From Bacillota bacterium (GTDB lineage Bacteria > Bacillota > Clostridia > Christensenellales > UMGS416): 64,000 nt of DNA. The DNA lies in NCBI GenBank assembly GCA_023398815.1, contig JAEWRW010000028.1:62001-126000 (forward strand). Reading direction: 5' to 3'. The notes under the pieces are model-generated. The model was given only the letters and a program-made list of their open reading frames with translations, was not told the origin of the DNA and ran no database searches. The translations under genes were made by a program, and so were the position numbers. This document shows positions 42,272 through 50,419 of this stretch, piece by piece (the stretch's first letter is position 1; the number at the start of each line of letters is the position of its first letter).

Positions 42272-44113
42272 ATGATGCAGAACCCAGCAAGACCGGGCGG
42301 CGGTGGCATCAACATGCCCGGCGGGGGCCGCTTCTCTGGCAATGGGCAGAAGCCTAAGAACATGCGCGCCACCATTGTGCGGCTGTGGAGGCTCTTTGGC
42401 AGTGAGCAGCGCAAACTCATCGTTGTCTTTCTAATCGCCACGCTCAGCAGCGGAATTGGACTCATCGGCCCCTGGCTCATTGGCCGGGCGGTAGACGCCA
42501 TGGACACCAGCATTGGCGTTAACTTCCCCCGGCTCTATGCCATCGTGGCGGCGCTGGCCGTGGCCTATGGCGCTGGTGCGCTGCTCTCCTGGCTGCAGGA
42601 GTGGAACATTGCCGGTATCGTCCAGCGCATCATGCGCATCGTACGCCGCTCACTCTTTGAGAAACTGCAGGCGCTCCCGCTGTCCTATCTTGACAGCCAC
42701 ACCCACGGGGAGCTGATGAGCCGCCTCAGCAACGATGTGGACAACGTCAGCACCATGCTGTCGTCCTCCACGACGCAGTTTTTTTCCAGCATTCTCATGT
42801 TGACTGGCGCGCTCACGATGATGTTGTTCCTGTCGCCGCTCTTGACGCTGTTGACACTGGTCACGGTACCGCTGACACTAATGCTATCGCAGGCGGTAGC
42901 TAAGAGATCCCGAAGCCGGTTCCGGGAGCAGCAAGCCACCTTGGCACAGCTCAACGGCCATGTGGAGGAGATGCTAACCGGGGCACTTGTCGTCAAAGCC
43001 TTTGGCAAGGAGGGCCACGTCACCGATCAGTTTGACGAGATCAACGAGCGGTTGAAAACGGCAGGCTATCGTGCGCAGATCCTTTCGGGCCTAGTCATGC
43101 CCATGCTCAACGTCGTCACCAACCTTGGGTTCATCATCGTGGCGACGGGAGGCGGCTATCTGGCCATCCAGGGCGCGCTGACCATCGGCGTCATCGCCAG
43201 CTTCATCAACTATTCCCGGCAATTTACCCGGCCCCTCAACGACATCGCCAACCTCTACAGCACCATCCAGAGCGCGCAGGCCAGCGCAGAGCGCATCTTT
43301 GAGCTCATGGATGTGACACCCGAGGCCGCCGACCTGCCGGACGCCCAGCCCCTTGCCAACCCCAAGGGCCATGTGACCTTCGAAGATGTGACGTTCGGCT
43401 ACCAGAAGGACACACCAGTGCTGCGAGACATTTTGTTGGAGGCGACGCCCGGCAAGACCATCGCGCTCGTCGGCCCCACGGGAAGTGGAAAGACAACGAT
43501 TGTCAACCTGCTGGTGCGCTTTTACGACCCTGACCGGGGGGAGATTCGGTTGGACGACCGGCCGCTGACCAGTTGGACAAGGGAGACCCTGCGCCCAACC
43601 TTTGGCATCGTGCTGCAGGATACCCATCTCTTCAGTGGCACCGTGCGGGAGAACATCCGATATGGTCGTCTTACCGCCACCAACGAGGAAGTGGAGCAGG
43701 CTGCCCGTGTTGTCGGTGCCCACAGTTTCATCCGCCGGTTGCCTAAGGGCTATGACACCGAGCTCGATGAGGCTGGCGGCGGCTTCAGCCAGGGGCAGCG
43801 GCAGCTCCTCTCCATCGCCCGCGCGGTGCTGGCGGAGCCCGCGGTGCTCATCCTGGACGAAGCAACCAGCTCCGTAGACACCCGCACCGAGATGTCGCTG
43901 CAGCAAGCCATGCTGCGCCTGCGACAGGGGCGCACCAGCTTCATCATCGCTCATCGCCTGTCCACAATCCGCGACGCCGATGAGATCCTAGTCATCGACG
44001 GCGGTCACATCATCGAACGCGGCAGCCATAAGGAGCTGATGGAACAAAAGGGGTTCTATTACAACCTGTACAGTGGGCAGTTTATTCTCTCTGAGGGGAT
44101 GGAGCAAGCCTAG
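42272..44113 (+). CDS. ABC exporter half-transporter with canonical ATPase site
   Basis: 613 residues. A Gly/Pro-rich cytoplasmic N-terminus of about 30 residues, six membrane helices, then Walker A GPTGSGKTT, signature F-S-Q-G-Q-R-Q, Walker B LILDEATSSVD with the catalytic Glu, and the switch A-H-R-L-S-T. It supplies the active catalytic Glu that its partner lacks, so the two should form a heterodimeric exporter. The substrate is not predictable. ATG 42272 is favoured by the strong Shine-Dalgarno; ATG 42275 is the next codon. Confidence 0.94.
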   Translation: MMQNPARPGGGGINMPGGGRFSGNGQKPKNMRATIVRLWRLFGSEQRKLIVVFLIATLSSGIGLIGPWLIGRAVDAMDTSIGVNFPRLYAIVAALAVAYGAGALLSWLQEWNIAGIVQRIMRIVRRSLFEKLQALPLSYLDSHTHGELMSRLSNDVDNVSTMLSSSTTQFFSSILMLTGALTMMLFLSPLLTLLTLVTVPLTLMLSQAVAKRSRSRFREQQATLAQLNGHVEEMLTGALVVKAFGKEGHVTDQFDEINERLKTAGYRAQILSGLVMPMLNVVTNLGFIIVATGGGYLAIQGALTIGVIASFINYSRQFTRPLNDIANLYSTIQSAQASAERIFELMDVTPEAADLPDAQPLANPKGHVTFEDVTFGYQKDTPVLRDILLEATPGKTIALVGPTGSGKTTIVNLLVRFYDPDRGEIRLDDRPLTSWTRETLRPTFGIVLQDTHLFSGTVRENIRYGRLTATNEEVEQAARVVGAHSFIRRLPKGYDTELDEAGGGFSQGQRQLLSIARAVLAEPAVLILDEATSSVDTRTEMSLQQAMLRLRQGRTSFIIAHRLSTIRDADEILVIDGGHIIERGSHKELMEQKGFYYNLYSGQFILSEGMEQA

Positions 44114-44136
44114 AGAACACGACATTGTGCCAACCG

Positions 44137-44178
44137 ACACAGCACAGCGTTCACTTGAACACTGTGCTGTGTTTTTTT
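44137..44178 (+). terminator. Intrinsic terminator of the ABC operon
   Basis: A perfect 11-bp stem (44137-44147 with 44162-44172) with a nested GTTCA/TGAAC, then seven T. Confidence 0.94.
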
Positions 44179-44223
44179 GTCCCCAGCAACAAATACTAGG
44201 GAAAACAATAGAGGATTAAACCG

Positions 44224-45792
44224 ATGGATGAACGGAACGGGAGAGAGGACAAGCGAGAATCGCTGTGGTTGGCCGGGCGGGAAACCCGACACTTTCCGCA
44301 GCTTGACGAAGAATTGACCATCGATACATTGATTATAGGCGGTGGGCTGACGGGATTGTCCTGTGCCTGGCACCTCGCCCAGCAGGGTGTCCCAGTGGCA
44401 GTGCTAGAGGCCGATGTCTTGGGTGGCGGCACCTCCGCCCGCACCACCGGCAAGGTCACCTCTCAGCATGACCTGCTGTATGCCACACTGCAACAACAAT
44501 ATGGCAACGAACGCGCACAGATGGCAGCCACCGCCAACGAAAAGGCAATTACGACGGTGGAGGAGACCGTTCGCAGTCTGCACATTGATTGCGCCTGGGA
44601 ACGGCAATCCGCTTACACCTTCACCCAGCAGGAGGATTGGGTAAAACAAGTGGAGGAGGAAGCTCGTGTGGCCTCCTCCTTGGGCATCCAGGCCGACTGT
44701 GTGGGGCAAATTCCATTGCCCATCCCCACATTGGCCGCCGTTCGGTTTCAAAACCAGGCGCAGTTCCACCCGGTGCGCTACATGGATGGATTGATTGCGG
44801 AGTTGGAGCGGCGGCATGTCCCTCTCTTTGAGCAATCGCGCGTTGTGGCCATCGACCACAAGGATGGCAACTGGACCGCCGCCACCGCAGGCGGCCCAAA
44901 GGCCACCGCCAAGCACATCATTCTCGCCACGCTCTATCCCATCGTCAACAAGCCGTCGCTATTGTTCACCCAGTTTTATGTGCAGAGGTCCTACCTGTTG
45001 GCTTTCCCGATGGAGGAGCCCCTTCCCGACGGCATGTACATCAATGCGGAGGAACCGGTTCGTTCTCTGCGCCACTATTGCTCTGGGGAGCATCAATTTT
45101 TACTGGTAGGCGGGGAAGGCCACCGCACTGGGCAATGCACCAACACCGAGCGTTGTTACCATGCTCTGGTCGATTTTGCCCAGGAGCATTTCAAAGTGGG
45201 GGAACCGCAGTACAGTTGGTCTGCCCAGGACTGCATGACAATGGATGGACTGCCGCTGCTGGGGGCCCTTTCGCCGGAGCTGCCCGGTCTTTTACTGGCC
45301 ACCGGCTTCCACAAGTGGGGGATGACGAGTTCCGCCATTGCCGCGCTGCTTCTGACCGATCTCATCGTGCACGGGCGCAGCGACTGGGCCGACGCATTCT
45401 CCCCACACAGGGGAAAGGCGATTGGTGCAGTCAAGCGCTTTGTGGTGGAAAACGCCGTGACCGCTAAGGAGCTGGTACGCTCAAAACTTGCAACGCCAGA
45501 GGACGAAGAAGGACACCCCATTGCGCGAGGCACGGCCAGGGTACTGTTGGACGGTAATGGCGCGCGTGTGGGCGTCTACCGCGACGAAGAGGGGAACCTC
45601 CACAGCGTTGACACCACCTGCCCACACATGGGGTGCGAACTTGCGTGGAACCCTGCTGAGCGCTCCTGGGACTGCCCGTGCCACGGGTCGCGCTTCTCGT
45701 TCGACGGTGAAATCTTGAACGGCCCTGCGGTCCATCCGCTCAACGAAGTGGACGTCAACACCATACACAAATTGTTGCATGAGACATTCTGA
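44224..45792 (+). CDS. FAD-dependent oxidoreductase with C-terminal Rieske domain
   Basis: 522 residues. The DAO-type FAD domain begins TLIIGGGLTGLSCAWHLA (dinucleotide fold, about 33-60) and extends to about residue 420. A Rieske [2Fe-2S] domain closes the protein, with ligands Cys466, His468, Cys484 and His487 and the extra Cys471/Cys486 pair that forms a disulfide in high-potential Rieske centres. Proteins of this design probably dehydrogenate an amine or amino acid and pass electrons to the cluster; substrate and acceptor are unknown. No signal peptide. Confidence 0.9.
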   Translation: MDERNGREDKRESLWLAGRETRHFPQLDEELTIDTLIIGGGLTGLSCAWHLAQQGVPVAVLEADVLGGGTSARTTGKVTSQHDLLYATLQQQYGNERAQMAATANEKAITTVEETVRSLHIDCAWERQSAYTFTQQEDWVKQVEEEARVASSLGIQADCVGQIPLPIPTLAAVRFQNQAQFHPVRYMDGLIAELERRHVPLFEQSRVVAIDHKDGNWTAATAGGPKATAKHIILATLYPIVNKPSLLFTQFYVQRSYLLAFPMEEPLPDGMYINAEEPVRSLRHYCSGEHQFLLVGGEGHRTGQCTNTERCYHALVDFAQEHFKVGEPQYSWSAQDCMTMDGLPLLGALSPELPGLLLATGFHKWGMTSSAIAALLLTDLIVHGRSDWADAFSPHRGKAIGAVKRFVVENAVTAKELVRSKLATPEDEEGHPIARGTARVLLDGNGARVGVYRDEEGNLHSVDTTCPHMGCELAWNPAERSWDCPCHGSRFSFDGEILNGPAVHPLNEVDVNTIHKLLHETF

Positions 45793-45900
45793 AGCCGAAG
45801 GTGCACTAGTTGGGTCGATCGGTGACTGCTTTCCCCGCGACCCCCACAAGGGCCGGAAAACGGATCATACTCCATATAAAAACAGAGTGGATGGATGACC

Positions 45901-46173
45901 ATGGACGAGCAGCAAAACAATGAAGTGGACGCCAAACGACTCCGGGAGATTTTGCGCGCGCTGTCGGGTGTCAATGCCCTGCTGCGCCAATACAACGATG
46001 ACAATGGCAACACCCTGCGTTACCGCCAGATGTGCCAGGAGATTGAGACGTTGGGTTGGGATGGCATTCTGGAACGGTACCATCCCGACAACAATGTGAA
46101 AGATCCCGGCGCGATGGAGCTCTTCGATCTCTACCGCTTTGTACGAAAGACGATGAAGGGCACCGGACAATAG
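45901..46173 (+). CDS. Small protein with J-domain-like HPD motif
   Basis: 90 residues from ATG 45901 (ATG 45895 in frame is the alternative; the ribosome binding site is weak either way). The second half, I-L-E-R-Y-H-P-D-N-N then D-P-G-A-M-E-L-F-D-L-Y-R-F-V, resembles helices II-III of a DnaJ J domain with the essential HPD at 61-63. The first half does not match helix I well. Unrecognised as a named family; a degenerate J protein is possible. Confidence 0.6.
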   Translation: MDEQQNNEVDAKRLREILRALSGVNALLRQYNDDNGNTLRYRQMCQEIETLGWDGILERYHPDNNVKDPGAMELFDLYRFVRKTMKGTGQ

Positions 46174-46236
46174 CGGTTTCCCTGCCGCCTTTCCAACCAT
46201 TTGACGGTGGCGGCTGTTTCGCGGCTATGCAAGTTA

Positions 46237-46245
46237 TGGTATAAT
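46237..46245 (+). promoter_or_regulatory. Extended -10 promoter of purB
   Basis: TGG directly precedes TATAAT (46240-46245), the TGN extended -10 form that can work with the weak -35 seen here. Confidence 0.6.
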
Positions 46246-46275
46246 TTTACCGAGAATTTGCATTGGGGGCCCGAA

Positions 46276-47712
46276 ATGAGCAACACCGCCGTGTATGAAA
46301 ACCCGTTGATCACCCGTTATGCCAGCCGGGAGATGGCACAGACCTTCTCCGACGAGCGGAAGTTCACCACCTGGCGAAAGCTGTGGGTCGCCCTGGCAGA
46401 GGCCGAGCAGGAGCTTGGTCTGCCCATCAGCGATGAGCAGATTGCCGAGCTCAAAGCCCATGTGGACACAGTGGACTACGAAGCGGCCGCGGCCTACGAG
46501 CACAAGACCCGCCACGACGTGATGGCCCACGTATTGGCCTATGGTGACCAATGCCCCAACGCCCGTGGCATCATCCACCTGGGCGCGACGAGCTGCTACG
46601 TGGGTGACAATACCGACGTCATTGTCATGCGCGACGCCCTCCAACTCATCCGCGGCAAACTGTTGGGCTGCATGCGGTTGCTGGCAGACTTTGCCCTGCA
46701 GCATGCTGACTTGCCCACGCTGGGGTTCACCCACTTTCAGCCGGCGCAGCTCACCACGGTTGGCAAGCGCGCCTCGCTTTGGCTGCAAGACCTGTGGATG
46801 GACTACACTGAACTCAATCAGGTCCTCGACTCTCTGCGGCTGCTGGGCGTAAAGGGCACAACCGGCACCCAAGCCAGCTTCATGGCGCTCTTCGACAATG
46901 ACGAGGAGAAGGTGAAGCGCCTGGAGGCACTGGTGGTACAGAAGGCAGGCTTTGCACAGGCCTTCCCGGTTACCGGGCAAACCTACCCGCGCAAGATGGA
47001 CAGCCGCGTCATCGCCGTGCTGGCGTCCATCGCCCAAAGCGCTTACAAATTCGCCAATGACATCCGGCTGCTCCAAAACCTCAAGGAGATTGAGGAACCC
47101 TTTGAGAGCACCCAGATTGGCTCATCGGCCATGGCCTACAAGCGCAACCCCATGCGCAGCGAACGCATGTGCGCGTTAGCACGTTTCGTCATTTCCCTCA
47201 CAGACAGCGCGGCCATCACCGCCTCCACCCAGTGGTTTGAGCGTACGTTGGATGACTCGGCCAACCGGCGGCTCGTCATTCCTCAGGGCTTCCTGGCGGC
47301 GGACGGGCTTCTCAAGCTTTACCTCAACGTGCTTGACGGTCTGGTTGTCTACCCCAAGGTCATCGCTCAGCGCATCGCCAGCGAGTTGCCGTTCATGGCG
47401 ACCGAGAACATCCTGATGGCCGCGGTGAAGCGGGGAGGGGACCGCCAAGCCCTGCACGAGCGCATCCGCGTTCACTCCATGGAAGCAGGCCGTATGGTGA
47501 AGCAGGAGGGGCTGCCCAACGACCTCATTGAGCGCATTGCCGGGGATCCTGTCTTCGGCTTCACTCGGGAAGAACTCAACGCCATTCTGTGTCCCGAGGA
47601 CTTCACCGGCCGCGCCGGCAACCAAGTGCGGGAGTTCGTGCGGGACCAGGTACAGCCTATTTTGACGGCGGAAGCCGCATCCATTGAGATGAAGAGTGAC
47701 ATCCAGGTATGA
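46276..47712 (+). CDS. purB: Adenylosuccinate lyase
   Basis: Cleaves SAICAR and adenylosuccinate in purine synthesis. 478 residues with the fumarase-superfamily signature GSSAMAYKRNPMRSER (the usual Pro replaced by Ala), the T-R-H-D-V-M-A-H-V segment carrying a catalytic His, and G-F-T-H-F-Q-P-A-Q. The length and the A-Y-K form resemble the longer, eukaryote-type ASL group found in some Clostridia. ATG 46276 is preceded by a GGGGG-containing stretch; an upstream in-frame start at 46201 lies above the promoter. Confidence 0.95.
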   Translation: MSNTAVYENPLITRYASREMAQTFSDERKFTTWRKLWVALAEAEQELGLPISDEQIAELKAHVDTVDYEAAAAYEHKTRHDVMAHVLAYGDQCPNARGIIHLGATSCYVGDNTDVIVMRDALQLIRGKLLGCMRLLADFALQHADLPTLGFTHFQPAQLTTVGKRASLWLQDLWMDYTELNQVLDSLRLLGVKGTTGTQASFMALFDNDEEKVKRLEALVVQKAGFAQAFPVTGQTYPRKMDSRVIAVLASIAQSAYKFANDIRLLQNLKEIEEPFESTQIGSSAMAYKRNPMRSERMCALARFVISLTDSAAITASTQWFERTLDDSANRRLVIPQGFLAADGLLKLYLNVLDGLVVYPKVIAQRIASELPFMATENILMAAVKRGGDRQALHERIRVHSMEAGRMVKQEGLPNDLIERIAGDPVFGFTREELNAILCPEDFTGRAGNQVREFVRDQVQPILTAEAASIEMKSDIQV

Positions 47713-47735
47713 AAAAAGCCCCGCTGATGCGGGGC
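47712..47735 (-). terminator. Terminator of tRNA-Trp
   Basis: GCCCCGC (47735-47729), loop ATCA, GCGGGGC (47724-47718), six T. It abuts the 3' end of purB, which is convergent. Confidence 0.92.
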
Positions 47736-47810
47736 TGGCAGGGGAGACGCGACTCGAACACGCAACCAATGGTTTTGGAGACCACTACTCTACCATTGAG
47801 CTACTCCCCT
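47736..47810 (-). tRNA. tRNA-Trp (CCA anticodon)
   Basis: Acceptor AGGGGAG (47810-47804) pairs CTCCCCT. Anticodon stem GTGGT/ACCAT with loop CTCCAAA, anticodon CCA. T loop TTCGAGT. Discriminator G and CCA are encoded. Length 75. It is the likely ligand of the T-box in front of the trp operon. Confidence 0.97.
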
Positions 47811-47828
47811 TCGTCTTGGAGCAAAGTT

Positions 47829-47857
47829 ATTATATTGAAACAGAACCCTAATGTCAA
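47829..47857 (-). promoter_or_regulatory. Consensus promoter of tRNA-Trp
   Basis: Read on minus: TTGACA (47857-47852), a 17-bp spacer and TATAAT (47834-47829), a perfect sigma-A match. Confidence 0.93.
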
Positions 47858-47877
47858 GATTGTTTTGGAGGACGAAT

Positions 47878-48687
47878 ATGAACGGGATGCGTTTGGGATT
47901 TGTGGGCATCGGCGTCATGGGCGGGGCAATCCTGCAAGGCGTCGTCAATGGCCGGGTGCTGCCGCCGGAGCAAATCTCCATTTATGATGTGGACGCGGAG
48001 AAGAAAGCCCAGCTCTGCGGCCAATACGGCGTTGCGAACGTCAGTTCGGTGGGGGAGTTGATCGCCCAGAGCGACCTCGTGCTGTTCGCGGTGAAGCCCA
48101 TGGTGATGGGGGGGCTTCTGGCGCAGGTGGCCAATGAATTGACCGGCAAAGCGGTGGTGTCCATCGTGGCTGGCTGGAGCACCGCCAAGATTCAGGGCGT
48201 GCTGGGCGACCGGGCGCGCATTCTCTGCGTGATGCCAAACACCCCGGCCATTGCCGGCGAAGGCATGAGCGTACTGAGCGCCGACAACACGCTGACCGCA
48301 GAAGAGCTGGAACTGACCAAAGCCTTGTTCTGCTCCTTTGGCAAGGTGGAAGTGCTTCCCGAGCGATATTTTGATATCGTCACCGGCATCTCAGGCAGCG
48401 GCCCGGCTTACGTGTATCAATTCATCGAAGCGCTGATGGAAGCCGGCATCTACAAGGGTCTACCAGCCAAGACCGCACGAACGCTGGCCGCGCAGATGGT
48501 GTTAGGGGCGGCCAAGCTGGTGCTGGAGAGTGACAAGCACCCGGCCGAACTGCGGGACGCCGTATGCACACCGGGTGGCACCACAATTGAAGCTGTGTAC
48601 GAGCTGGAACAATCGGGCTTTACCTCGTCAGTCATGGCGGCGGTCATTGCCTGTGCGGAGAAATACAGCCGCATGGTTGGGCAGTGA
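47878..48687 (+). CDS. proC: Pyrroline-5-carboxylate reductase
   Basis: Last step of proline synthesis, NAD(P)H-dependent. 269 residues: the N-terminal Rossmann loop R-L-G-F-V-G-I-G-V-M-G-G-A-I, the F-A-V-K-P segment, M-P-N-T-P, and the C-terminal signature covering SGSGPAYVY and LRDAVCTPGGTTI. ATG 47878 follows TTGGAGGA; an in-frame start at 47851 lies in the divergent tRNA promoter. Confidence 0.95.
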   Translation: MNGMRLGFVGIGVMGGAILQGVVNGRVLPPEQISIYDVDAEKKAQLCGQYGVANVSSVGELIAQSDLVLFAVKPMVMGGLLAQVANELTGKAVVSIVAGWSTAKIQGVLGDRARILCVMPNTPAIAGEGMSVLSADNTLTAEELELTKALFCSFGKVEVLPERYFDIVTGISGSGPAYVYQFIEALMEAGIYKGLPAKTARTLAAQMVLGAAKLVLESDKHPAELRDAVCTPGGTTIEAVYELEQSGFTSSVMAAVIACAEKYSRMVGQ

Positions 48688-48703
48688 AGGCGGGACGGAA
48701 TCA

Positions 48704-49147
48704 GTGAAAGAAATTGAAATCTACACCGATGGCGCCTGTTCGGGCAATCCGGGGCCGGGCGGCTGGGCGGCCATCCTGCAATACAACGACGTGGAAAAGG
48801 TGCTGTCCGGCGGTGAGCGCCTGACGACAAACAACCGCATGGAGCTGCTGTCGGCCATTGAGGCACTGCGAGCTCTAAAGACGCCGTGTAGTGTTAATCT
48901 CTATTCGGACAGCGCTTATCTCATCAACGCCATGACCCAAGGCTGGCTTGCCAAATGGGCGCACAACCAGTGGCGTACCGCCGGTAAGGATGAAGTGAAG
49001 AACCAAGATCTCTGGCAGGCGCTGCTGGAGTTGTCAGCCATCCACCGGATCAATTGGGTCAAGGTGAAGGGACATGCGGACAACGAGCGGAACAATCGCT
49101 GCGACGCTGTGGCCCGGCAGGAAATTTCCAAACTCAGAGGGCTGTAG
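48704..49147 (+). CDS. rnhA: Ribonuclease HI
   Basis: Degrades the RNA strand of RNA:DNA hybrids. 147 residues from GTG 48704, opening KEIEIYTDGACSGNPGPGGW; the four catalytic acids are in Y-T-D-G, M-E-L-L, S-D-S-A-Y and the C-terminal C-D-A-V-A. The catalytic-loop His is in KGHADN. A frame open far upstream overlaps proC and is not used. It is 16 bases after proC, probably the same transcript. The palindrome described next starts 10 bases after its stop. Confidence 0.95.
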   Translation: MKEIEIYTDGACSGNPGPGGWAAILQYNDVEKVLSGGERLTTNNRMELLSAIEALRALKTPCSVNLYSDSAYLINAMTQGWLAKWAHNQWRTAGKDEVKNQDLWQALLELSAIHRINWVKVKGHADNERNNRCDAVARQEISKLRGL

Positions 49148-49157
49148 AGGGGGACCT

Positions 49158-49195
49158 ATAACTATTCGTAAAACGCAGGTTTTACGAATAGTTAT
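49158..49195. repeat. Perfect 17-bp inverted repeat, candidate recombination site
   Basis: ATAACTATTCGTAAAAC (49158-49174) is repeated exactly in inverse at 49179-49195 around the 4-base centre GCAG. It is AT-rich and no T-run follows, so it is not a usual terminator. It lies between rnhA and the tyrosine recombinase gene. The arms begin ATAACT and contain TCGTA, in the same order as in loxP arms (ATAACTTCGTATA). A recombinase-binding site or operator is inferred. Confidence 0.75.
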
Positions 49196-49283
49196 GCGAA
49201 AAAGTAGAAGTGGAGGCACTTCGCTTGGTCTTTCCATCCTGACCTCACCGGCTTCCACCACTGACCATAAAGGTGCTATTAAC

Positions 49284-50345
49284 GTGAAAAAAACAGACGA
49301 CCAACAGAACGTGCTGTTGCGACAGACCGAACGACTGCGGAAGATCCTGCTGGACCTTCCGGAATCGTGCTATGACTTCTTGCTGTCCATTGAGGCGAAC
49401 ACATCGATCCTGACGCGTTTGAATTATGCTGGTGACCTACGGATCTTCTTTGATTATTTGGTCAATGATCGGCAGCTGTTTGACAAGTCACCCCACGAGC
49501 TCACCATTGAAGACATCCGGCGCATTTCTCCGCGGGACATTGAGCACTACATCAATTATCTCTCCATCTACCAGCGCAACGATCTGACGCTCAAGAACAC
49601 CAACCCCGGCAAAAAGCGCAAGCTCTCCTCTATCCGCACTTACTTTCGCTACCTCCTGCGTCACCAAGAGATTGAAACAATGCCCACCGCCATCATTGAC
49701 ACGCCAAAACTGCGAGAAAAACCCATCGTCCGCCTGGAGAGTGACGAGGCGCGTGAGCTGCTTGATCGATTGGAGACTGCCACGGGACATTCCAAGCATC
49801 AAGAAGCCTACCTGCGCAGCACCCAACTGCGGGATCAAGCGATGATTGCCTTGTTGCTGGGCACGGGTATCCGTGTCAGCGAATGCGCTGGTCTCAATGG
49901 TGACGACTTTGATTTCACGCGCAACAGCTTTCGCATACTGCGCAAAGGCGGCAAGGAGAGTATTCTATATTATTCGGATGAAATAAAAGGCTTGTTGCAG
50001 GCCTACGCTGCTCAACGGGAGGAATTGGTGCCCCTGCCTGGTCATGAGGAAGCGATGTTCCTGTCGCTCCAGCGCCGGCGCATCACCACCCGCGCTATCG
50101 AGAACCTGGTGAAGAAGCACGCACAACCTGCCGTTCCGCTTAAGAAGATTTCCCCCCACAAGCTACGCAGCACTTTTGGCACCGAGCTTTACCGCATCAC
50201 CGGTGACATCTACCTGGTTGCCGATGTACTGGGGCACCGCGATGTGAACACCACGCGCAAGCACTATGCCGACATCAACAAGGAGAACCGGGAGTGGGCT
50301 TCCCGCGCGGTGGAGTATCGAAAAGACACGGAACCGTCGGAATGA
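49284..50345 (+). CDS. Tyrosine site-specific recombinase (Xer-like)
   Basis: 353 residues: a SAM-like N-terminal core-binding domain (about 25-135) and a catalytic domain with all the residues of the family, Arg197 (GTGIRVSE), Lys221/224, His292 and Arg295 (SPHKLR), His318 (LGHRD) and Tyr328 (KHYAD). Length and lack of accessory domains resemble XerC/XerD/XerS rather than phage integrases. Start GTG 49284 follows AAAGGTG; in-frame ATG 49194 lies in the palindrome with no ribosome binding site. It is followed after 74 bases by lexA on its own promoter. Xer function (dimer resolution) is inference. Confidence 0.92.
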   Translation: MKKTDDQQNVLLRQTERLRKILLDLPESCYDFLLSIEANTSILTRLNYAGDLRIFFDYLVNDRQLFDKSPHELTIEDIRRISPRDIEHYINYLSIYQRNDLTLKNTNPGKKRKLSSIRTYFRYLLRHQEIETMPTAIIDTPKLREKPIVRLESDEARELLDRLETATGHSKHQEAYLRSTQLRDQAMIALLLGTGIRVSECAGLNGDDFDFTRNSFRILRKGGKESILYYSDEIKGLLQAYAAQREELVPLPGHEEAMFLSLQRRRITTRAIENLVKKHAQPAVPLKKISPHKLRSTFGTELYRITGDIYLVADVLGHRDVNTTRKHYADINKENREWASRAVEYRKDTEPSE

Positions 50346-50346
50346 A

Positions 50347-50360
50347 CGAACATCTGTTTG
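50347..50360 (+). promoter_or_regulatory. LexA (SOS) box
   Basis: CGAACATCTGTTTG closely matches the Gram-positive consensus CGAAC-N4-GTTYG/C. It overlaps the -35 of the lexA promoter, the standard place for autorepression. Confidence 0.8.
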
Positions 50361-50386
50361 ACATAGGAAGAATTGTATGCTATGCT
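50358..50386 (+). promoter_or_regulatory. lexA promoter
   Basis: TTGACA (50358-50363), a 17-bp spacer and TATGCT (50381-50386), overlapped at its -35 by the LexA box. Confidence 0.88.
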
Positions 50387-50419
50387 GTGTCGGAAGAACA
50401 CAGGAAAGGACTGTGAAGA

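Noticed and set aside
49158..49195. Palindrome read as the rnhA terminator
   Set aside because: The stem is AT-rich and the following bases are GCGAAAAAG, without a T-run on plus.
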